Both the position numbers and the translations under genes were made by a program. A stretch of DNA of 64,000 nucleotides from Pseudomonadota bacterium (lineage in GTDB: Bacteria > Pseudomonadota > Alphaproteobacteria > UBA8366). The notes under the pieces are model-generated. The model searched no databases. It was given only the letters and a program-made list of their open reading frames with translations, and had not been told where the DNA came from. Shown in pieces: positions 8,671 through 20,754 of this stretch; the first letter of the stretch is position 1, and each line of letters starts with the position of its first letter. The DNA lies in assembly GCA_036339585.1 (NCBI GenBank), contig JAYZAS010000002.1:158250-222249 (forward strand), written 5' to 3'.

Positions 8671-9087
8671 TCATGAATAGGCTGGATTATCAATTGCAGA
8701 CAACTTGGCGACTAAACTGTCTCGTTTTCGAGTTGCACTATTACGCACCAATTGATTTTCTGTGGCACGCATTTCCTCCTCAACGACGCCGAGCATTTTT
8801 AGGGCCTCATCGCGGTCGATATCATCAACGTTCTCGACATCTTCAGCTAAAATAGTACAAACTTGGTCATTCACCTCAACGAAGCCGCCTCCTACGAAGA
8901 TACGACTTTTGACTTTGTTTTTTTCAAAAACAACTATTTCACCAGGACGTAAAGTCGAAATGACGGGGGAATGTCCCCGCATTACTCCAAAATCTCCCTC
9001 ACCTCCTGGCAGCACCGCCATCTCGACATTTTCTGACAAAATTAACTTCTCCGGAGAGACCAACTCAAGTTTTAATGCCTCTACCAT
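8671..9087 (-). CDS. atpC: F1 ATP synthase epsilon subunit
   Basis: The epsilon subunit sits on the central stalk with gamma and regulates ATP hydrolysis. The 138 residues comprise an N-terminal beta sandwich (LVSPEKLIL, LPGGEGDFGVM, HSPVISTLRPG) and a C-terminal helical hairpin. It is the last gene of the F1 operon, with its ATG directly following the atpD stop. The FoF1 membrane genes are not in the window, which fits alphaproteobacteria, where F1 and Fo operons are separate. Confidence 0.97.
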   Translation of the reverse strand: MVEALKLELVSPEKLILSENVEMAVLPGGEGDFGVMRGHSPVISTLRPGEIVVFEKNKVKSRIFVGGGFVEVNDQVCTILAEDVENVDDIDRDEALKMLGVVEEEMRATENQLVRNSATRKRDSLVAKLSAIDNPAYS

Positions 9088-10518
<1,431 letters not shown>

Positions 10519-10537
10519 CTATCAATTTATAATCGCT

Positions 10538-11416
10538 CTAAAGCGCCTCAGCACCAGAGATGATCTCTATCAACTCTTTGGTAATTTGGGCCTGACGACT
10601 TCGGTTATAGTTCAGGGTTAGCTTGTTAATCATGTCTCCTGCATTGCGAGTGGCATTATCCATCGCAGTCATCCGCGCGCCCTGTTCAGATGCAAAACTC
10701 TCCAACATGGCTCTAAAAATCTGCATAGATATATTACGCGGCAGAAGCTCATCAAGTATTTGTTCTTCTGACGGCTCAAATTCGTGTGCACTGGACGCCG
10801 TAACAATCGACTCAGCCCCGTCCTCAGCGAGTGAAAACGGTATCAATTGCTGCGGTGTTACTATCTGGGTCAAGGCAGATACAAATTTATTGTAAAAAAC
10901 AGTGCAACTATCGAACTCGTTGTTGCTAAATCTTTGTATAAGGCTGTCAGCGATTTTAGACGCAGCCTCAAAAGAGGGAGAGGGTTTTGATATATCCTCT
11001 GCTACCTCCACTATCAAATCCGCGAATTCTCTCCTAACAAGACCAACGCCTTTGCGACCTATAATGAAAAGCTGAACGGTTTTACCCTCGGCTTGTAAAC
11101 GTTTAATTGCCTTGCGTAACCCACGCATTAGACTGATGTTGAACCCTCCACAAAGGCCCCGATCTGCTGAAATTAACACCAGGAGATGAGTTTTATCTGA
11201 ACCCGTTCCAACAAGAAGCGGAGAACCTCCAGCTCCTGAATTATCACTAAGCGAACGAAGCATATCCTCCATCCGCTCAGCATATGGTCGCGCCGCCAAC
11301 GCATGTTCTTGGGCACGCCTTAATTTCGCAGCCGCTACCATCTTCATCGCGGCGGTTATGCGCTGTGTCGACTTGACGCTTGTAATCCTGTTGCGAAGGT
11401 CTTTTAAACTGGGCAT
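10538..11416 (-). CDS. atpG: F1 ATP synthase gamma subunit
   Basis: Gamma is the rotating central shaft that couples proton flow to conformational change in the alpha/beta hexamer. The two long coiled helices are visible at the N-terminus ([27 protein letters not shown]) and C-terminus ([35 protein letters not shown]). The Rossmann-like middle includes [11 protein letters not shown]. At 292 residues it is a normal length. It lies between atpA and atpD with short gaps. Confidence 0.98.
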   Translation of the reverse strand: MPSLKDLRNRITSVKSTQRITAAMKMVAAAKLRRAQEHALAARPYAERMEDMLRSLSDNSGAGGSPLLVGTGSDKTHLLVLISADRGLCGGFNISLMRGLRKAIKRLQAEGKTVQLFIIGRKGVGLVRREFADLIVEVAEDISKPSPSFEAASKIADSLIQRFSNNEFDSCTVFYNKFVSALTQIVTPQQLIPFSLAEDGAESIVTASSAHEFEPSEEQILDELLPRNISMQIFRAMLESFASEQGARMTAMDNATRNAGDMINKLTLNYNRSRQAQITKELIEIISGAEAL

Positions 11417-11433
11417 TTGCTATATAAGCTTTC

Positions 11434-12978
11434 TCAAACCTTAGGGGCCCAGATTGATGATTTGGCAAACTCTTTTATGATTTCAATCAGTTTTTTCTCT
11501 GTGCTGTCGGAGATTTCACCCTCATTACGTATAGCATTTAATACATCAGAATGTTTATCTCGCACTAAAGTCAAAAGCGACTGCTCAAAGGAGTTAATAT
11601 CAGTAATAGGAACATCGTCTAAAAACCCGCGAACCCCTGAAAAAATAGACACAACCTGTTCCTCAACCGGTAACGGCGAATACTGAGGCTGTTTCAATAG
11701 CTCCGTCAAACGAGCGCCTCGAGCTAAAAGTCTCTGAGTAGCGGCGTCAAGGTCTGATGCAAACTGCGAAAACGCTTCCATCTCCCGGTATTGGGCAAGT
11801 TCGAGCTTAATGGTTCCAGCTACTTGTTTCATTGCTTTTATTTGAGCTGCAGAACCTACACGGCTAACTGACAAGCCAACATTAATTGCCGGCCGAATAC
11901 CCTTATAGAATAGCTCTGTTTCAAGAAAGATCTGGCCATCCGTAATTGATATTACATTAGTGGGAATATAGGCCGACACGTCATTGGCCTGAGTCTCAAT
12001 TACTGGAAGGGCTGTAAGTGACCCACTACCCAACTCTTCATTCATTTTTGCTGCACGTTCAAGCAATCGAGAATGCAGATAAAAAACGTCGCCAGGATAA
12101 GCTTCACGCCCAGGCGGACGCCGCAGTAAAAGAGACATCTGACGATAGGCAGTAGCTTGTTTTGAAAGATCATCGTAAATGATCAATGAATGCATACCAT
12201 TATTCCGGAAGTACTCGCCCATAGCACAACCAGCATACGGCGCTAGGAATTGCATTGGGGCTGGTTCTGAAGCAGATGCCGCAACAACAATTGTATATTC
12301 CATCGCTCCATAGTCTTCTAGAGTTTTAACTACCTGCGCGACAGTGGAACGCTTTTGCCCAACAGCAACGTAAATGCAATATAATTTTTTTGACTCATCA
12401 TCACCGTCATTAGCCGGCTTTTGATTAATAATTGCATCTATGGCAACCGCCGTTTTTCCGGTTTGACGATCACCAATTATTAATTCACGCTGACCCCGTC
12501 CAACTGGAACTAATGCATCAAGAGCTTTCAAACCAGTCTGCACCGGTTCGTGAACTGATTGGCGTGGGATAATGCCGGGCGCCTTAACCTCGACTAAACT
12601 CCGTTCATCGCTGTCTATTGGGCCTTTCCCATCAATTGGTTCTCCAAGACCATTTACAACTCGACCTAATAAACCCTTTCCAACCGGCACGTCGACGATA
12701 TCACCAGTCCGCTTGACAGTATCTCCCTCTTTAATATCGCGGTCATCACCAAAGATCACCACACCAACATTATCATGCTCCAAGTTTAGCGCCATGCCCT
12801 TTATTCCACCGGGGAACTCAACCATTTCCCCGGCCTGAACATTATCAAGCCCATAGACACGCGCCACACCATCCCCGACAGAAATTACTTGACCTACCTC
12901 GGCGACATCAGCGTCAGCGCCAAAATTCGCGATTTGCTCCTTGAGTATTGCAGATATTTCTGCTGCCTTAATTTCCAT
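11434..12978 (-). CDS. atpA: F1 ATP synthase alpha subunit
   Basis: Alpha is the non-catalytic nucleotide-binding partner of beta. The Walker A GDRQTGKT is at residues 169-176, and the alpha-specific [21 protein letters not shown] region ([16 protein letters not shown]) and the arginine-finger block [16 protein letters not shown] are intact. The 514 residues match the family. Its start codon shares one base with the atpH stop (TGATG), a typical coupling arrangement. Confidence 0.99.
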   Translation of the reverse strand: MEIKAAEISAILKEQIANFGADADVAEVGQVISVGDGVARVYGLDNVQAGEMVEFPGGIKGMALNLEHDNVGVVIFGDDRDIKEGDTVKRTGDIVDVPVGKGLLGRVVNGLGEPIDGKGPIDSDERSLVEVKAPGIIPRQSVHEPVQTGLKALDALVPVGRGQRELIIGDRQTGKTAVAIDAIINQKPANDGDDESKKLYCIYVAVGQKRSTVAQVVKTLEDYGAMEYTIVVAASASEPAPMQFLAPYAGCAMGEYFRNNGMHSLIIYDDLSKQATAYRQMSLLLRRPPGREAYPGDVFYLHSRLLERAAKMNEELGSGSLTALPVIETQANDVSAYIPTNVISITDGQIFLETELFYKGIRPAINVGLSVSRVGSAAQIKAMKQVAGTIKLELAQYREMEAFSQFASDLDAATQRLLARGARLTELLKQPQYSPLPVEEQVVSIFSGVRGFLDDVPITDINSFEQSLLTLVRDKHSDVLNAIRNEGEISDSTEKKLIEIIKEFAKSSIWAPKV

Positions 12979-13601
12979 CAGGCTGCCCCTTTCAACGCGA
13001 GTTTCAACTTTGACAATTTTGTTTTAATGGAAGAATCAATCATTCGGCTGCCCACTTTAACTATTAGCCCACCAATTAACGATGGATCGATTTGAACATC
13101 TACCGAAACTTTTGCTCCGACTGCGGCTTTTAGCTCAGAAGCAATAGAATCAGTCTGTTTTTTCGTAAGTTTTATAGCGCTTGTCACTTCTGCTGACACC
13201 TCACCACGCCGGGAAGATAGTTTATCTAGATAAGCACGTATCATAGCTTGCAAGGCAAACAAACGGCGATTGGATGCCACCAACCCAACAAAATTACAAG
13301 TTAATGCGCTAACCTTAGCATTTTCCAAAAACGCCCCCATGGCAGCACCCGCCTCGCGCCGACTAATTACTGGGCTTCGAACCAAACGCTGCAAATCTTG
13401 CACATCTGTAATTGCGTTATTGATGGCTCGTAGATCACGCGCAACCTCATCTAATTGACCAGATTCATCCGCCAACTCAAATAACGCCGATGCATAGCGT
13501 GGCGCAACACCCGTTTCACCTGTTTTCACCGCCAAGTGAATTTTCCCTTCGGTTTCAGTTAATCCCGCATGTAGCAAATTTGCTACAATCGTAGACATCA
13601 C
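12978..13601 (-). CDS. atpH: F1 ATP synthase delta subunit (OSCP)
   Basis: Delta links the top of F1 to the peripheral stalk. The core starts at the typical [10 protein letters not shown] and ends in [25 protein letters not shown], the signature of the family C-terminus. With the ATG at 13601 the protein carries 33 extra residues before this core; a GTG at 13529 would give the more usual N-terminus ([12 protein letters not shown]) but has only a distant AAGGG. It is the first gene of atpHAGDC. The 119-base gap upstream, before the priA stop, has no clear promoter that I could identify. Confidence 0.94.
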   Translation of the reverse strand: MMSTIVANLLHAGLTETEGKIHLAVKTGETGVAPRYASALFELADESGQLDEVARDLRAINNAITDVQDLQRLVRSPVISRREAGAAMGAFLENAKVSALTCNFVGLVASNRRLFALQAMIRAYLDKLSSRRGEVSAEVTSAIKLTKKQTDSIASELKAAVGAKVSVDVQIDPSLIGGLIVKVGSRMIDSSIKTKLSKLKLALKGAA

Positions 13602-13720
13602 TTTATTAACTTAACAATATCCTGCCTTTGAGCGGTTAATTAACACACGCCTAGGGCGGAGACAAGCTGCGACTCTGCGTCCTCAAGTCGCGCCTTACGA
13701 GCGTTCTCTGATTCTAGCAT

Positions 13721-15931
13721 TCAAAGAAAGCTTTGCGGATCAATATCGACGTAGAGCCGCACCGCATGCGGAATTTTTACCTCAGAAAGCCACGATGACA
13801 GCACATTTTGAACATTTATTGACCGAGTAGTTTTAACAAGTAGTCTCCACCTGTGTTTACCCCTCAGCAAGGCTAGTGGAGCCGGTGCGGGACCTAGAAC
13901 TCGTATCGCGGTATCATGGGGTGCGGATCGAGCTAGATTAAAGGCCGTAGCCTTTACTTGGTCGCCTTGATGGCCCGATAAAATCAGGGCCACTAGTTTG
14001 CCAAAGGGCGGCCACACACCCTCCTTACGAAGTGCAGTTTCCCCTGCGATGAAGCTGTCTCTATCTCCGTCAGCAAGGGCACGCATTACGGGATGTTGAG
14101 GTTGGTATGTTTGCAACAGCACACGTCCAGCGCACTCGGCCCTACCAGCTCTTCCCGATACTTGATGAAGCATTTGGTAGGTCCTCTCTGCTGCGCGCAA
14201 GTCTCCACCGGTTAATCCAAGGTCTGCATCAACAACACCCACCAGTGTAAGCATAGGAAAATGGTGCCCTTTTGCAACAAGCTGTGTGCCGATCAATATA
14301 TCAATTTCACGCCTATGTACTGATTCGACAATTTTTGCTGCCGACCTAGGACCGCGGATGGTATCGCTTGTCATTAGTCCTACTCGGGCATCAGGCAGCA
14401 GGTTAAGTACTTCTTCAAGCAACCTTTCCACCCCGGGCCCGCAAGCAGCCATAACACCTTTAGTTCCGCAATCAGGACAGGAGTCTGGCATTTGCATTTC
14501 AAAACCACAGTGGTGGCAGATTAACCGTCGGGCAAATCGATGTTCCACTAGCCATGCAGTGCAATTTGGGCAGTTGAGACGAAAGCCGCATGCACGGCAT
14601 ATGGTTAGAGGAGCATAGCCTCTTCGATTGAGGAAAAGAAGCGACTGTTCATTTGTTTTGAGATTAGCCTTTAATGCGTCTTGAAGCGGAGGCGAGAGCC
14701 AACTCTGGCGAGGCAGCGGGCAAAGACGCAAATCTATCATTTGCACTTTAGGCATGGATGCTCCCGCATGTCGCTCCGGTAGAACAAGATGCCTATACAT
14801 TCCACGCTTCACATTTATTATGCTCTCCAACGACGGGGTGGCACTTGCCAACACGGCCGAACAGCCTTCAATTTTAGCGCGGACGACTGCCATGTCTCGA
14901 GCATTATACAGCACTCCGTCAGACTGCTTAAACGACCCATCATGTTCCTCATCGACAACAATCATCCCTAACCGGTCAAAAGGCAGAAAGAGCGCTGATC
15001 GCGCACCAACGATTACGTCAATACTGCCCTCGGAAACACCACGCCATCTGTGCCTGCGATCTGCTTGACCTAAATCTGAGTGCCATTCAGCAGGAGCCAC
15101 GCCAAAACGAGTTTCAAAGCGCGTGAACCACTGAGCGCTGAGCGCAATTTCAGGAAGTAAAACCAAAACCTGTCGACCATGCCGTAAGGTTTCTGCAACG
15201 GCTTCAAAATAAACCTCAGTTTTGCCTGAACCAGTTACCCCGTCCAGAAGTGTAACAGAAAATTTTTTATCCTGAATGCTTTTGACTAACTTGTCGGCGG
15301 CAAATCTTTGTAAATCGGATAATTGCGGGCCGGGACAGTCCGGATCTGGAGATGGAAAGTATGCATCTTGCGACAGCGCTACTTTCTCTAAAACGCCCAA
15401 GTCGCAAAGACCCCGGATTACTCCGCCGCTCACACCTGCCTCTCGCGCAAGTTCCCCCCCAGCGCGGGGACACCCAACTTTCATTAAGTCAAGCACCCTT
15501 TTTCTAGCAGCTGTGACGAGAAAATTAGTTGGTTCCGCAGAAAGTGAAAACCCAACACGTGATTTTGGAGGCTCTAGCGCCTTGGGCACACTCATTACCA
15601 TACGTAGTACTGCACCAGGAGGACTAAACGTATAATCCGCAACCCAATTCACGAATCGCCTGACCGATTCGGGTAATGGTTTAACATCAACAGGGCCCTC
15701 AATGAATTTCAAACGCTCGTCATTTACCGTACCATTACTACTAAAGCCCCATACCACACCGACAACTATGCGCTTGCCGAGCGGCACGTAAACGAATGTT
15801 CCTAAAGGGATTTTTGCGTCACTGAGAACTTTGTAATCGTATACGCCGGCCAAAGGTAGAGGGATAAGAACCTGTATTCTCTGCATGCCCGTGTTTTTTC
15901 CAGCGGTTGATGTAGTATGCGGTTCAGCCAT
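13721..15931 (-). CDS. priA: Primosomal protein N', replication restart helicase PriA
   Basis: PriA recognises stalled forks and D-loops and reloads DnaB. An N-terminal DNA-binding domain (QVLIPLPL, PLGTFVYVPLG) precedes the helicase core with Walker A GVTGSGKT at 231-238 and the DEEH box in VVDEEHDGSFKQ. The zinc-binding insertion has the expected four Cys pairs (CRACG, CPNC, CHHCG, CPDCG), followed by the SGRAGR motif. An internal Met 15 residues downstream (15886), immediately before QRIQVLIP, is an equally good start, since neither has a clear ribosome-binding site. In alphaproteobacteria priA commonly neighbours atpH, as here. Confidence 0.97.
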   Translation of the reverse strand: MAEPHTTSTAGKNTGMQRIQVLIPLPLAGVYDYKVLSDAKIPLGTFVYVPLGKRIVVGVVWGFSSNGTVNDERLKFIEGPVDVKPLPESVRRFVNWVADYTFSPPGAVLRMVMSVPKALEPPKSRVGFSLSAEPTNFLVTAARKRVLDLMKVGCPRAGGELAREAGVSGGVIRGLCDLGVLEKVALSQDAYFPSPDPDCPGPQLSDLQRFAADKLVKSIQDKKFSVTLLDGVTGSGKTEVYFEAVAETLRHGRQVLVLLPEIALSAQWFTRFETRFGVAPAEWHSDLGQADRRHRWRGVSEGSIDVIVGARSALFLPFDRLGMIVVDEEHDGSFKQSDGVLYNARDMAVVRAKIEGCSAVLASATPSLESIINVKRGMYRHLVLPERHAGASMPKVQMIDLRLCPLPRQSWLSPPLQDALKANLKTNEQSLLFLNRRGYAPLTICRACGFRLNCPNCTAWLVEHRFARRLICHHCGFEMQMPDSCPDCGTKGVMAACGPGVERLLEEVLNLLPDARVGLMTSDTIRGPRSAAKIVESVHRREIDILIGTQLVAKGHHFPMLTLVGVVDADLGLTGGDLRAAERTYQMLHQVSGRAGRAECAGRVLLQTYQPQHPVMRALADGDRDSFIAGETALRKEGVWPPFGKLVALILSGHQGDQVKATAFNLARSAPHDTAIRVLGPAPAPLALLRGKHRWRLLVKTTRSINVQNVLSSWLSEVKIPHAVRLYVDIDPQSFL

Positions 15932-16009
15932 TCGATAAAGTACATTAAAGCCTATAAAGAAAAATTTACTTGATCGCTATAATGATTTTAAAACTGTGAG
16001 GACCCAAAA

Positions 16010-16666
16010 ATGAAGTTTTTCGTGGACACTGCTGAAATTGACGAAATTCGCGAACTAGAAAATACTGGGCTCGTAGATGGCGTCACCACAAACCCATCCT
16101 TGATAAACAAATCTGGGCGAAATTTTTTTGAAGTTGTTCGAGAAATTTGTTCCCTCGTAGATGGCCCCGTCAGCGCAGAAGTCACTTCACCTGATTTTGA
16201 CACCATGCTCGAAGAGGGTAAGAAATTAGCCGAAATAGCCTCAAATATTGCAGTTAAGGTACCTCTAACACGAGCAGGTCTGAGGACCTGTAAATCGTTA
16301 AGCGACAAAGGAACAATGGTAAATGTGACACTCTGCTTTTCGGCAAATCAGGCCATACTAGCGGCAAAGGCGGGCGCACGTTTTATTTCTCCCTTCGTCG
16401 GTCGGCTGGACGATATTGCTTATGACGGGATGGATTTGATATCGGACATATGTGATATCTACGCAAATTATCCTGATTTCTCAACAGAGGTGTTGGTTGC
16501 GTCTGTTCGAAGCCCAATGCATGTAGTAGAGGCAGCAAAGATCGGCGCCGATGTGGCCACTGTTCCTCCCTCAGTGCTGCACCAAATGTTTTCACATCCG
16601 CTTACGGACAAAGGTCTAGCTGATTTCATCTCCGATTGGGAAAAAACCGGCCAGTCTATTCTTTAG
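16010..16666 (+). CDS. Transaldolase (TalC / fructose-6-phosphate aldolase-like)
   Basis: This enzyme of the short transaldolase class moves a dihydroxyacetone unit between sugar phosphates in the pentose phosphate pathway. Its 218 residues match the compact TalC/FSA class rather than the long TalB class. Diagnostic motifs are [13 protein letters not shown] at the start, GVTTNPSLI near residue 27 and the Schiff-base Lys in IAVKVPLT near residue 85. Next come [11 protein letters not shown] and SPFVGRLDD. Transaldolase versus fructose-6-phosphate aldolase activity cannot be settled from motifs. It is divergent from priA and followed after 7 bases by the DUF484 gene. Confidence 0.94.
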   Translation: MKFFVDTAEIDEIRELENTGLVDGVTTNPSLINKSGRNFFEVVREICSLVDGPVSAEVTSPDFDTMLEEGKKLAEIASNIAVKVPLTRAGLRTCKSLSDKGTMVNVTLCFSANQAILAAKAGARFISPFVGRLDDIAYDGMDLISDICDIYANYPDFSTEVLVASVRSPMHVVEAAKIGADVATVPPSVLHQMFSHPLTDKGLADFISDWEKTGQSIL

Positions 16667-16673
16667 GCAAGAA

Positions 16674-17387
16674 ATGGAACAAGATTTATCAAAAACGAAG
16701 AACACCCCTAAGATAACCGCGGCCGACGTTGTGGAGTATCTGCGTAATGAACCTAATTTTTTTTCACGGCACCCAGAAGCACTGACTGCCATCAGCTCGC
16801 CTGATAGTGGCCAGGGTGATGGGGTGATTAATTTTCAAAGTGTCGTAATCAACAAATTGCGCGACAGTGCAGAAGAATTCAAACAAGAACGGAAAGACCT
16901 TTTACTCACTGCCCGCACCAATCAGCAGAGTTTGTCTCGTATCCATGAATGTGTATTGGCGGTACTAGCTTCGAAATCTTTCGAACAGGTGATCCACACG
17001 GTTACCACGGATTTTGCGGTCATGCTCGATTTAGATATGGTAGTCTTATGCATAGAAGCTGATGATGAGAAAATACGCCTACTAGACACGCGAGGTTTAG
17101 TGGTTCTTCCGAAAGGAGAGATCGAGCGTTACCTTGGTGCTGAAAAGCTCGTGCGCTTGCGCGGCGATATTACGGGCGAAAAACAAATTTTTGGTGCCGG
17201 AGCATCACTAATTAGGTCTGAGGCTATCGTTCGCCTTAATATATCCTCTGTCACACCTCCTTCCTTGATAGCTTTTGGTTCACGAGACCCACTTCGTTTT
17301 GACTCTGGCCAATCAACTGAACTGGTAGCCTTTCTTGCATGCGTTTTAGAACACGTGATAAGCACATGGCTCGATATTCCAAAATAA
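16674..17387 (+). CDS. DUF484 family protein
   Basis: The protein shows the DUF484 pattern: YLRNEPNFFSRHPEALTAI at residues about 23-42, then GVINFQSVVINKLRD with a coiled segment, and a GAF-like half. The biochemical role is unknown; in many proteobacteria the gene directly precedes xerC, as here, where the downstream start overlaps its end by 22 bases. It is probably cytoplasmic, since there is no signal peptide or membrane segment. Confidence 0.9.
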   Translation: MEQDLSKTKNTPKITAADVVEYLRNEPNFFSRHPEALTAISSPDSGQGDGVINFQSVVINKLRDSAEEFKQERKDLLLTARTNQQSLSRIHECVLAVLASKSFEQVIHTVTTDFAVMLDLDMVVLCIEADDEKIRLLDTRGLVVLPKGEIERYLGAEKLVRLRGDITGEKQIFGAGASLIRSEAIVRLNISSVTPPSLIAFGSRDPLRFDSGQSTELVAFLACVLEHVISTWLDIPK

Positions 17388-18325
17388 TTACCCTCCTTAA
17401 GGATCCGATATGTGCCGATCCCGCACTAAGAGACTCACTTTCTGACTGGTCTGCTTGGCTGGCTAAAGAACGCCGTTTTTCTGACCACACTGTGAATGCA
17501 TATCTTCGCGATATAAAATATTTCTTATACTTCGTTGCCAATCATATTGGTGAACCCCCAACGCTTTCCGCTCTTCAAAACCTTCGCACAGTTGATTTCC
17601 GGGCATGGCTGGCGAGTCGTGCCAATAACGGCCTCAAAAAAACTACTATCGCCCGAGCTCTCTCGGTCACTCGAAATTTTTTTTCATGGCTAGAACGGAA
17701 TAGTTTAGGAGCTAATCCAGCAATTAAAGTTTTGAATGCTCCAAAAATCCCGCATGGGACACCAAAACCGATAATGGCAAAAAATGCAGTACGTGCTATG
17801 AAAACTATCAAAAACGAAGCGGGATATTCTTGGGTGGCCACGCGTGACGCAGCCGTATTGTTATTACTCTATGGTGCGGGCCTCCGAATCGGCGAGGCAT
17901 TGGGAATATTGGTAAAAGATGCTCCAATTAGCAACAGTTTAAGAATTTTGGGAAAAGGGGATAAAGAGCGCACAGTGCCAATACTACCTGTTATCCAGAA
18001 CGCTGTACGGTCTTATTTGAAAAGCTGCCCGTATAACCTTATGCCAGAAGATATACTTTTTCGGGGGGTCAGAGGGGGATCACTGAGTCCCAGAATAATT
18101 CAAAAAAGAATGCAGTTACTACGTGAACAACTGGGCTTACCTCCTAGCGCCACCCCACATGCACTTCGTCACAGCTTTGCAACCCACTTACTATCTAACG
18201 GCGGAGACCTTCGTTCGATACAGAAGATTCTAGGGCATGCTTCATTATCAACCACCCAGATATATACTGAAGTTGATGAAGGGCACATTCTTCAACAATA
18301 TAACGCACACCCACGACGTAAATAA
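17366..18325 (+). CDS. xerC: Tyrosine site-specific recombinase XerC
   Basis: XerC acts with XerD at dif to resolve chromosome dimers at division. From ATG 17366 it has 319 residues: an N-terminal SAM-like core-binding domain (LSDWSAWLAKERRFSDHTVNAYLRDI) and the catalytic domain. Catalytic residues are seen as Arg in GLRIGEAL, Lys in GKGDKERTVP, His/Arg in HALRHSFATHL, His in GHASLSTT and the nucleophile Tyr in QIYTEV. The DUF484 neighbour favours XerC over XerD or an integrase. No attachment-site repeats were seen nearby, so this is not a prophage enzyme. Confidence 0.93.
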   Translation: MARYSKIITLLKDPICADPALRDSLSDWSAWLAKERRFSDHTVNAYLRDIKYFLYFVANHIGEPPTLSALQNLRTVDFRAWLASRANNGLKKTTIARALSVTRNFFSWLERNSLGANPAIKVLNAPKIPHGTPKPIMAKNAVRAMKTIKNEAGYSWVATRDAAVLLLLYGAGLRIGEALGILVKDAPISNSLRILGKGDKERTVPILPVIQNAVRSYLKSCPYNLMPEDILFRGVRGGSLSPRIIQKRMQLLREQLGLPPSATPHALRHSFATHLLSNGGDLRSIQKILGHASLSTTQIYTEVDEGHILQQYNAHPRRK

Positions 18326-18411
18326 ATAGATGCCCTCTATAAAATAGACCTCATTCTTTTTTACACTTACCACAGCAGCTGAGTTCATAACCCTCTAAAC
18401 GCAAATAAGGT

Positions 18412-18702
18412 TTAGTTACTGGTTAATATGCGGCTCAAAATCTGCCGCGCTCTGACACGAGCATTACGATTGATTTTAGCAAATTTTGGATATTTCTGGG
18501 CTATCTTATCCAACTTACTTGCAAGCCAGAAAGATTCTAAAGAGAGTACGTATGCGCCAATAATTAAAAATATAACCCCCGGCATCACTGGTAATAAAAT
18601 TCCTATTATACCGAGGAAAATAAAGCCCCAGCCTGCCGCCAATGTTATCAGACGTTTCCAGACAGCTTTTAACCTGCGCTGACGCGGAAGATACTTGCCC
18701 AT
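18412..18702 (-). CDS. Small inner-membrane protein (DUF454/PGPGW-like)
   Basis: A 96-residue protein with a basic N-terminus (KYLPRQRRLKAVWKR) and two closely spaced transmembrane segments around ITLAAGWGFIFLGIIGILLPVMPGV and FLIIGAYVLSL, linked by a LPVMPG turn typical of DUF454 and PGPGW-type proteins. It ends in a basic amphipathic tail. Function is unknown. It lies 39 bases downstream of lpdA on the same strand and may be co-transcribed with it. Confidence 0.75.
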   Translation of the reverse strand: MGKYLPRQRRLKAVWKRLITLAAGWGFIFLGIIGILLPVMPGVIFLIIGAYVLSLESFWLASKLDKIAQKYPKFAKINRNARVRARQILSRILTSN

Positions 18703-18741
18703 TGTCAGGAGGCAAACTCGTAAAACATAATAGTTCGTTCT

Positions 18742-20148
18742 TCATGCATGAATTTGTCTGTTAGACACTGCTAACGCTGCCTCCTTAATTGCCTCGTTCA
18801 ACGTCGGGTGGCCGTGACAGGTTCGGGCCACATCCTCTGCCGCTCCCCCAAATTCCATAACAGCCACCAACTCAGCAATCATTGTTCCTGCGTCAGCCCC
18901 TATTATATGTGCACCAAGGATGCGATCAGTTTCCGAATCTGCAAGAATTTTTACAAACCCTTCGGTGGTGTCATTACAACGGGCTCTGCTATTCGCTGTA
19001 AATGGAAACTTTCCGGAAGTGAATGAGACCCCCTCTTCCTTTAATTGTTCCTCAGTTTTCCCCACCGACGCAACTTCTGGCCAAGTGTACACAATCCCCG
19101 GAATGGCGTTGTAGTTAATATGACCAGCCTGCCCAGCCAACATCTCGGCGAAAATTGTACCTTCCTCCTCAGCTTTGTGAGCGAGCATGGCACCTCGAAT
19201 ACAATCGCCTATAGCATAGACGCCCGAAACTGCGGTTTGAAATGAGTCGTCGACCGCAATTAAACCATTAGCATCCGGTTCAAGGCCAATTGTTTCTAGA
19301 CCAAGACCTTTCGTATAAGGCCGCCGCCCAACGGAAAGTAATACAGTATCACATTTTATTTCGCTTTCCTCATTTTTGCTCACAGACGCCAAACTTAATG
19401 CAACTGTCGACTTATTTGTACTTGCACCCAACACTTTGGTGCCCAACAAAAATTTAAAGCCCTGCTTCGTTAAAATACGCTGAAAATGTTTTGCCACCTC
19501 AGCATCCATGCCGGGTGTAATTCTGTCCAAAAATTCTACAACGGTGACTTCGGATCCAAGCCGGCGCCAAACTGAACCCATCTCCAAACCTATATAACCA
19601 GCACCAATTACCACCAAATGCTTTGGCACCTTAGAGAGTGATAAGGCTCCAGTCGAACTTACAATACGTTTCTCATCAACTGTCACTCCGGGTAACGTGG
19701 TACCCTCCGAGCCTGTAGCAATTAAGATTGCCTCGGCCTCTAATATTTGCTCTTCGCCCTTATTCAAAGCCACTTCTACTTTTTTTCTGTCGGCAAAAGC
19801 ACCGTGGCCATTGAAGTAATCAACCTTATTCTTCTTAAAAAGATATTCTATACCTTTGGTGAGGTCGTTAACAATCCGGTCTTTCCGTGCCATCATCTGT
19901 TTCAGGTTTAGCGTAGCGCCTTTGATATCAACACCATGATCAGCCAAATGGCCGCAAGCCTCAGCATATTTTTCTGAGCTTTGAAGAAGCGCTTTGGAAG
20001 GAATACATCCTACGTTCAAACAAGTGCCTCCTAAGGTGCCGCGCTTTTCTACGCAGGCCGTCTTCATACCGAGCTGGGCTGCTCGTATAGAAGCAACGTA
20101 TCCGCCAGGACCACCGCCAATGACAACCAAATCGTATTTTTCCGACAT
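18742..20148 (-). CDS. lpdA: Dihydrolipoyl dehydrogenase (E3)
   Basis: E3 reoxidises dihydrolipoyl groups of the 2-oxoacid dehydrogenase complexes using FAD and NAD. The N-terminal FAD motif GGGPGGY, the redox disulfide in GGTCLNVGCIPSKALL (Cys43 and Cys48), the NAD-binding GAGYIGLEMGSVW and the C-terminal catalytic His/Glu in CHGHPTLNEA are intact over 468 residues. In alphaproteobacteria it commonly closes the mdh-sucCDAB cluster. Here it is separated from sucB by azlCD and by two genes on the opposite strand, so it probably has its own promoter. Confidence 0.97.
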   Translation of the reverse strand: MSEKYDLVVIGGGPGGYVASIRAAQLGMKTACVEKRGTLGGTCLNVGCIPSKALLQSSEKYAEACGHLADHGVDIKGATLNLKQMMARKDRIVNDLTKGIEYLFKKNKVDYFNGHGAFADRKKVEVALNKGEEQILEAEAILIATGSEGTTLPGVTVDEKRIVSSTGALSLSKVPKHLVVIGAGYIGLEMGSVWRRLGSEVTVVEFLDRITPGMDAEVAKHFQRILTKQGFKFLLGTKVLGASTNKSTVALSLASVSKNEESEIKCDTVLLSVGRRPYTKGLGLETIGLEPDANGLIAVDDSFQTAVSGVYAIGDCIRGAMLAHKAEEEGTIFAEMLAGQAGHINYNAIPGIVYTWPEVASVGKTEEQLKEEGVSFTSGKFPFTANSRARCNDTTEGFVKILADSETDRILGAHIIGADAGTMIAELVAVMEFGGAAEDVARTCHGHPTLNEAIKEAALAVSNRQIHA

Positions 20149-20328
20149 AGCAATACTATCTCCTCAAAGAATTAAATTGACCGTCAGATCATTATTTGTC
20201 TTTACCCTATCTACGACCATTAGCTGTGTCACCTTCAAAAATATCAACAACAGCAAGGCTAGCGGCAAATCGCCGTTCCCATTAGGATAGAATAAGATTT
20301 TGGTCCTAAGCAACATAATGGAGAGAGC

Positions 20329-20742
20329 ATGACTGCCATTTTTGATAGTTTAATGACCGGACTCCCCTTTCTTTTACTTCATTCCAGCGTTACATTTTTA
20401 ATGTTGGGCGCCGGCCTATTAATTTATGTTCGCATTACACCATTTGACGAAATATCGTTGATCAAGAATAAGAATAATGCTGCGGCCATCACCCTGGGTG
20501 GAGCTGTAGTTGGATTCGCTATCCCCCTGGCGGCTTCGCTCAAAACGAGCCTGAACCTGTGGGATATAATAATTTGGGGCTTTGTAACATTAATACTAAT
20601 GTTGATTTCCTATAGGGTGATTGATTTTCTCGTGAGAGATTTAGCACGACGAGTAGAGGCCAATGAAATTGGGCCAGCTATCCTTCTTGCAGCCATCAAA
20701 TTAGCGGTTGGGTTGATTGCAGCAGCCAGCGTTGCCGGCTAA
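20329..20742 (+). CDS. DUF350 family membrane protein
   Basis: This 137-residue protein is almost entirely hydrophobic, with about four transmembrane helices arranged as two repeats: a long first helix (LLLHSSVTFLMLGAGLLIYV) followed by the acidic loop TPFDEISLIKNKNNAAAITLGGAVVGFAIPLA, the DUF350 hallmark, and a C-terminal half ending in IGPAILLAAIKLAVGLI. The family has no established function. It is 12 bases upstream of a trypsin-like protease on the same strand, so the two likely form a unit. Confidence 0.85.
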   Translation: MTAIFDSLMTGLPFLLLHSSVTFLMLGAGLLIYVRITPFDEISLIKNKNNAAAITLGGAVVGFAIPLAASLKTSLNLWDIIIWGFVTLILMLISYRVIDFLVRDLARRVEANEIGPAILLAAIKLAVGLIAAASVAG

Positions 20743-20754
20743 AGGCTCCACACA